Shown here piece after piece: positions 60,030-64,000 of a stretch of DNA of 64,000 nucleotides (within the stretch, counting starts at the first letter, position 1; each line of letters begins with the position of its first letter). The notes under the pieces were generated by a model. That model had not been told where the DNA came from. It worked only from the letters and a program-made list of their open reading frames with translations, and did no database searches. The DNA is taken from assembly GCA_037976565.1 (NCBI GenBank), contig CP137685.1:22979796-23043795 (forward strand), in the 5' to 3' direction. Position numbers and translations under genes: made by a program. Origin of the DNA: Mesocentrotus franciscanus. Lineage: Eukaryota; Echinodermata; Echinoidea; Camarodonta; Strongylocentrotidae.

Positions 60030-60034
60030 AAAAT

Positions 60035-60068
<34 letters not shown>

Positions 60069-60255
60069 GAGGTGGGGTAGAGAGATGGAGTACAGGGATA
60101 TAGGTAGAGACCGAGAGACCGAGAGACAGACACACAGAGAGAGAGAAAGAGACAGACAGACGGACATACTTATAGACATAGAGGGGTGGATAGTGAAAGA
60201 GAGAGAGAGAGTGAAGGAGATGAGAGAGATGGAGAGAGAGAGAGAGAGAGAGTTA
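60030..60255 (+). repeat. (GA)n microsatellite
   Basis: GAGA/GACA repeats; Ser/Leu-rich minus-strand frames are artefacts. Confidence 0.95.
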
Positions 60256-60974
60256 TCTTGAGATGTTGCAGACTTTTCTCATTACTCGGTCTGCAGACAA
60301 ACAGGGACCGCGAGTCGTCTAATTAGCATCGTGATAAACAATATGGCTCCTAATTATGAGATGTTTGAGAGGCGTGGCATGCATGGACATATTCTTATGA
60401 AACAGGATCGTCTCAAACGCTAAGATTTATCCATCCAGAATTGCCTTTTCTTAATATATTGAGAAGTTAGAGAAAGACGTAAGTCCCATTATGAGAATAT
60501 CGGTTCTCGGGTACCCCTGCCCCCCCCCCCATCCCCCAAAATAAATAACTAGGAAAAAGGAAGACAAATTTAACCAAACTAATCATATTGATGGCATTGC
60601 TTGTTATAAATGGTATAGATTATTATTAAATTTTCTCATTTTTTCTCTAGGACAATGCAGATTCGACTGCCTAAAGATAATTCAAAAGCACTTTTTAAAA
60701 TCTATTATGTCATGATGGTTTCTACGTGATTTATTTTGCGTTCTTGATAATCTACATGCTCATCCTTTAGTAATATATTTTCGTTGACAAAGATATTTTT
60801 TTCTGCCTCCAACTTGTTTGCAATCCCTCAGCTATATAGCAAAAAAACAGTACATGTACTTGGGAAGAAGACACAAAGAACATAGTTCGGGAAATGTCGA
60901 TGACTCGATTGAAGAGGGAAAAACAAGCGGTATAACTATAAGGCCTAAAGAACATAGATTTAGCGAGTGTGGAA

Positions 60975-61116
60975 TGGATAGAGAGATAGCTGAATGGAGG
61001 GAGGGAGAGTGAGATAAAGAGAAATAGAGAGAGACAGAGAGAGAGAGAGACGAAAATGAGAGAGGGAGAGAGAGAGATAGCTGAAGGGAGGGAGGGAGAG
61101 TGAGATAAAGAGAGAT

Positions 61117-61160
<44 letters not shown>

Positions 61161-61165
61161 ATGGG
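60975..61165 (+). repeat. (GA)n microsatellite with internal ~105-bp duplication
   Basis: GAGATAGCTGAANGGAGGGAGGGAGAGTGAG occurs at about 60980 and 61074, so a segment of GA repeat plus unique bases has been doubled. Confidence 0.85.
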
Positions 61166-61781
61166 TAGTAGAAATGGCAGAAATATGCTGAACGATACAG
61201 TGGCACCATTTTGTAAAGTTCAAGTGTATGTCAGGCATTGAATGGCAATTATAGGGATGGCAAGGTGCGAATATAAAACTCAGTCCCAATCAATATTGAA
61301 TCTTACCAGTTTATCGACTTATTCGAGCATGAAAGCCGATTGAGCATGTATATACGGACTCCATTTTACGAAAATACGAACTCGATCAAACGAAAATAGT
61401 CAAAACGACGTTTTAGCCATATATATTCCATTCCACGGCTTCAACACCATGACGTTTAGTTGATGACAATGGCCCTAAATACTGAAAGTCTTTCACTAGT
61501 CGTACATGTGGCAAGGAGCGCAAATCTTTTTCTACGTCTGTCGTTGCTTTTTTTCTTTCCTCGTAAAAAATTGACGAGTTCATAAAAGTTCCTCTTCTCC
61601 CTCTCATAACTTTTCCCACGCAATAGTTTGTTAGGGGTGTCATTTGTTCATGTTTACACGTGTACATAAACAAACATTTTATTTCCGTATGAGTACATTG
61701 AATCAGATAAACTCTATATAGTAGTGTAGTGTATTGGCAGAATTGGACTATTAGTCATGTAAATTACTGAAGTGAAATAGG

Positions 61782-61930
61782 GAGAGGGAGAGGGAGAAAG
61801 AGAGAGAGAGAGAGATAGAGTGTGTATGTGTGTGTGTGTGTGTTTGGGAGAGAGAGGGGGAGAGAGAGAGATATATAGAGAGAGATAGAGACTGAGAGAG
61901 AGCGAGAGAGAGAGAGATAGAGAGGGAGGA
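61782..61930 (+). repeat. (GA)n/(GT)n compound microsatellite
   Basis: GA tract, then GTGTGTAT, then GA and GATA tracts. Confidence 0.95.
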
Positions 61931-62059
61931 CCTCGCGAATCCAAGACCACTGTTCTTCTGAGCTGATAATTTCCACATTTGCTCTTGGTACATCCGCTCT
62001 TGTGACATTAACATTTTGCTCTTGGGAAATTTGCTCTGGACGTCATTTGGTCAAAGATA

Positions 62060-62370
62060 AGGGCCCGAATTCTGAACTCTGGGTTAAATCATGGACCTAA
62101 CACAAATAGTTAAATTAAACGTTAAACCAAGGAGTTACATTGTCGCAAACAGTGTTAGCCCTAATAAAACCCTATTTATAGCATATTTTTCACCAGCAAA
62201 ACCCTGGTGCTGGTAACTCCTTGATTAAACGAGTGTCTAAGTTAAACCAAGACTTCAGAAAGTGACATCTAAAACTGCGGGCCGACTTAGATTGGAGCTC
62301 AACTGGACTTTGACCGTAATATTTAAACCGCGGTTTGCTATAAACCTGAGTTCTGAATACGGGCCGTAGA
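62060..62370. mobile_element. ~310-bp fold-back MITE, TIR GGGCCCGAATTCTGAACTC
   Basis: The left end GGCCCGAATTCTGAACTCTG is inverted at the right (GAGTTCTGAATACGGGCC), with paired inner blocks (TTAAACCAAGGAGTTA / TAACTCCTTGATTAAAC). Non-coding. Confidence 0.8.
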
Positions 62371-62787
62371 GTCAGGGTTAGATTGCAACTGGGTCGTAGC
62401 ATCAAACTTGTAGAATAGGTGTAGGGTAAGCGTTAGACCGGTTATTGTGGGGTATATTGTTTGGTTCAGGTTTGAGGCCTTTTCTATATGTGTTCATGTA
62501 TTGGTCCATGATTGAATTTAGGGGTGGTTAGGTTAGTGTAGGAATTTGACAGCGGAGCAGGAGGTGTTGCAGGCGATTGGTACCTGGTTCCGATTGGTTC
62601 CGGTAGTTGGTTCCTGTAGAACGAATCGCCTGGCCGGTACAAATCGTCTGTGACACCGGAACATGTTGTGCTGCTGAGCTCTTACGTTTTCTAACGTGGC
62701 ATCTACATATTTTCTAGATTTATTTCAGGCTAAATCACATAATTTTTCCCAGAAGTGAAGTGACCCAAGTGAGCCTATTGTAAAGCC

Positions 62788-63015
62788 ATATACACTCTAT
62801 CAACTAAAATGTAAGATCACCATTTAAAAGGGCCGAGGCGTGACCACTTTTTAAAAATGTCAGATTAGCACTTTTTAACATGCGAGATTCAGCCGTTAAA
62901 ATGTTGGATCCAGCATGTTCAAAGTGTTAATCGACCTTTTTGAAAGAAAAAAGAAGAGTGGTCTCTCCTCGGTCCTTCTAAATGGTGATTTAACATTTTA
63001 ATTTTTAGAGTGTAC
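62788..63015. mobile_element. ~225-bp fold-back MITE, TIR TACACTCTA
   Basis: TACACTCTATCAACTAAAAT...ATCACCATTTAAAAGGGCCG is matched inversely by CGGTCCTTCTAAATGGTGAT...TTTTTAGAGTGTA. Arms are about 55 bp. Non-coding. Confidence 0.8.
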
Positions 63016-64000
63016 GCTCGAAATGTGTTCTGCCAAGTGGTACTGTCGCCGAATATAGCAAGAATTCATGTGCTTACACTGATGCCATTGACGACCAGAC
63101 CTTATGTCGACTACTAGAGGATACACCCCACTCGATCACAGTGCCTTCATTCTTCGCTTCGCTCTCCTGCTTGAGCTTGGTCGAGGGCTTTCTATAAGGA
63201 GATGCACTGGATGCACGTTTATGAAATTAATATTCTGTTCCTGGCCGATTCAAGCCCTTAATTTCAATGCCAATTAATTTTCATTGGACAGCCAAAGGAG
63301 GCTGGGTAGGGTGGCTCGCTTTCCTGAGCGGAGGTCGCCTCCCATCCATTGTATCCGTTTGGTGCGAGAAGACAGAGGGAGGAGGATTGTGAGAGGTTTT
63401 TTTTGTTTTTCTTCAGAGGGATGGCGCGTTTCGAAGGATGCTGAACCGCTGCCAGCTTGAGTAGATTTTCATTTATCATCGTTACTTCAGTTTTATGCTC
63501 ATGGTATATGGTGTGATATTTATTTTCCGAATCACAATATTAAAAAATACAAATAAAATAGAAAAGTACATATAAGATGAAGAATATAGTGCATGGCTGG
63601 ACATCCCACTGAGCTTTGTTAAAAGAACATGGCAAAACTGTTCTTCCTAGGAATCCAGAAAATCAACATGTGAAATGATAAGTGAACGTACATAAAAACA
63701 ATACGGCGATTCTACTTTTAATCGCAAGATCTCATCGTCAATATAAATTTGTAAATGTAAACGCAGTTACCAAAATAAGCAAAATGAGCATTTACGTAGT
63801 TATTGTATAAAATTAATAAAAACATTATAAAGTTGTTACTTTGATCAACAAAGCTTGTTCTATGCTGAAGACCAACAAGGAACTTGATGATTTCAAAAAA
63901 GTCTGGGAATTCCCCTTCACAAACTTGTTTTAGAAGTAAGTACAATTTTGAGTGTTTGAAAAAATGCATCACGTGGTTATGAGGGTTAATCAGTCACATT

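Larger units (their letters stand above)
55528..64000 (+). other. First intron of the PKG-type gene (to the window edge)
   Basis: The donor GTAAGA at 55528 opens an intron of at least 8.5 kb. It contains a SINE, a tRNA gene, GA microsatellites and two fold-back MITEs. No exon encoding the cGMP-binding domain was recognised. The reading frames here are short and without family signal. Confidence 0.7.

Noticed and set aside
61413..61673. Possible LINE reverse-transcriptase scrap (VKDFQYLG)
   Set aside because: Only one short motif resembles the end of an RT domain; the rest does not align by eye, so support is too weak.

Overview
The window is animal nuclear DNA, AT-rich, repeat-dense and intron-rich, with a 500-N scaffold gap at 5900-6399. 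No prokaryotic gene organisation is visible. The fold-back MITEs, the tRNA-derived SINEs and the mGluR-like and PKG gene families fit a marine deuterostome. A sea urchin such as Strongylocentrotus is my best guess, but this is inference.

The main content is one large minus-strand gene, about 34549 down past the left edge. Its exons can be spliced by hand with matching phases. It starts with a signal peptide and then encodes a series of mGluR-like Venus-flytrap (VFT, ANF-receptor/PBP1-type) ligand-binding domains joined head to tail. VFT1 uses exons E1-E7 (34549-19295), VFT2 uses E8-E13 (14883-10099), VFT3 is almost all in one exon, E14 (8755-7499), and VFT4 starts in E15 (7098-6593). The domains are separated only by short Cys linkers (CxxxCxxC-like) instead of the nine-cysteine domain of ordinary mGluRs, and no 7TM segment occurs in the window. 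After the gap, 1-5899 repeats 11778-17805 almost base for base and gives second copies of exons E8, E9 and E10. This is either a recent tandem duplication or an unmerged second haplotype.

From 34.6 to 54 kb I see no confident host gene. This stretch holds satellites, MITEs, a 2.6-kb element with terminal inverted repeats (TIRs) and a second inverted copy of it (40.7-49.4 kb), a gag zinc-knuckle fragment, a C2H2 zinc-finger fragment and two odd elements made of minisatellite between short TIRs.

At 55250-55527 on the plus strand lies the first coding exon of a cGMP-dependent protein kinase (PKG1/PRKG1-type: leucine zipper plus autoinhibitory segment). The rest of that gene lies beyond the right edge. 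Its first intron holds an intact tRNA-Gly(GCC) at 56425-56495.

Intron 6 of the VFT gene (29195-19442) is the richest non-coding stretch. It has a GC-rich patch at 21.5-21.8 kb with a perfect NRF1-type palindrome, a D-box palindrome and an array of forkhead-like palindromes, followed by fold-back elements and tandem repeats.
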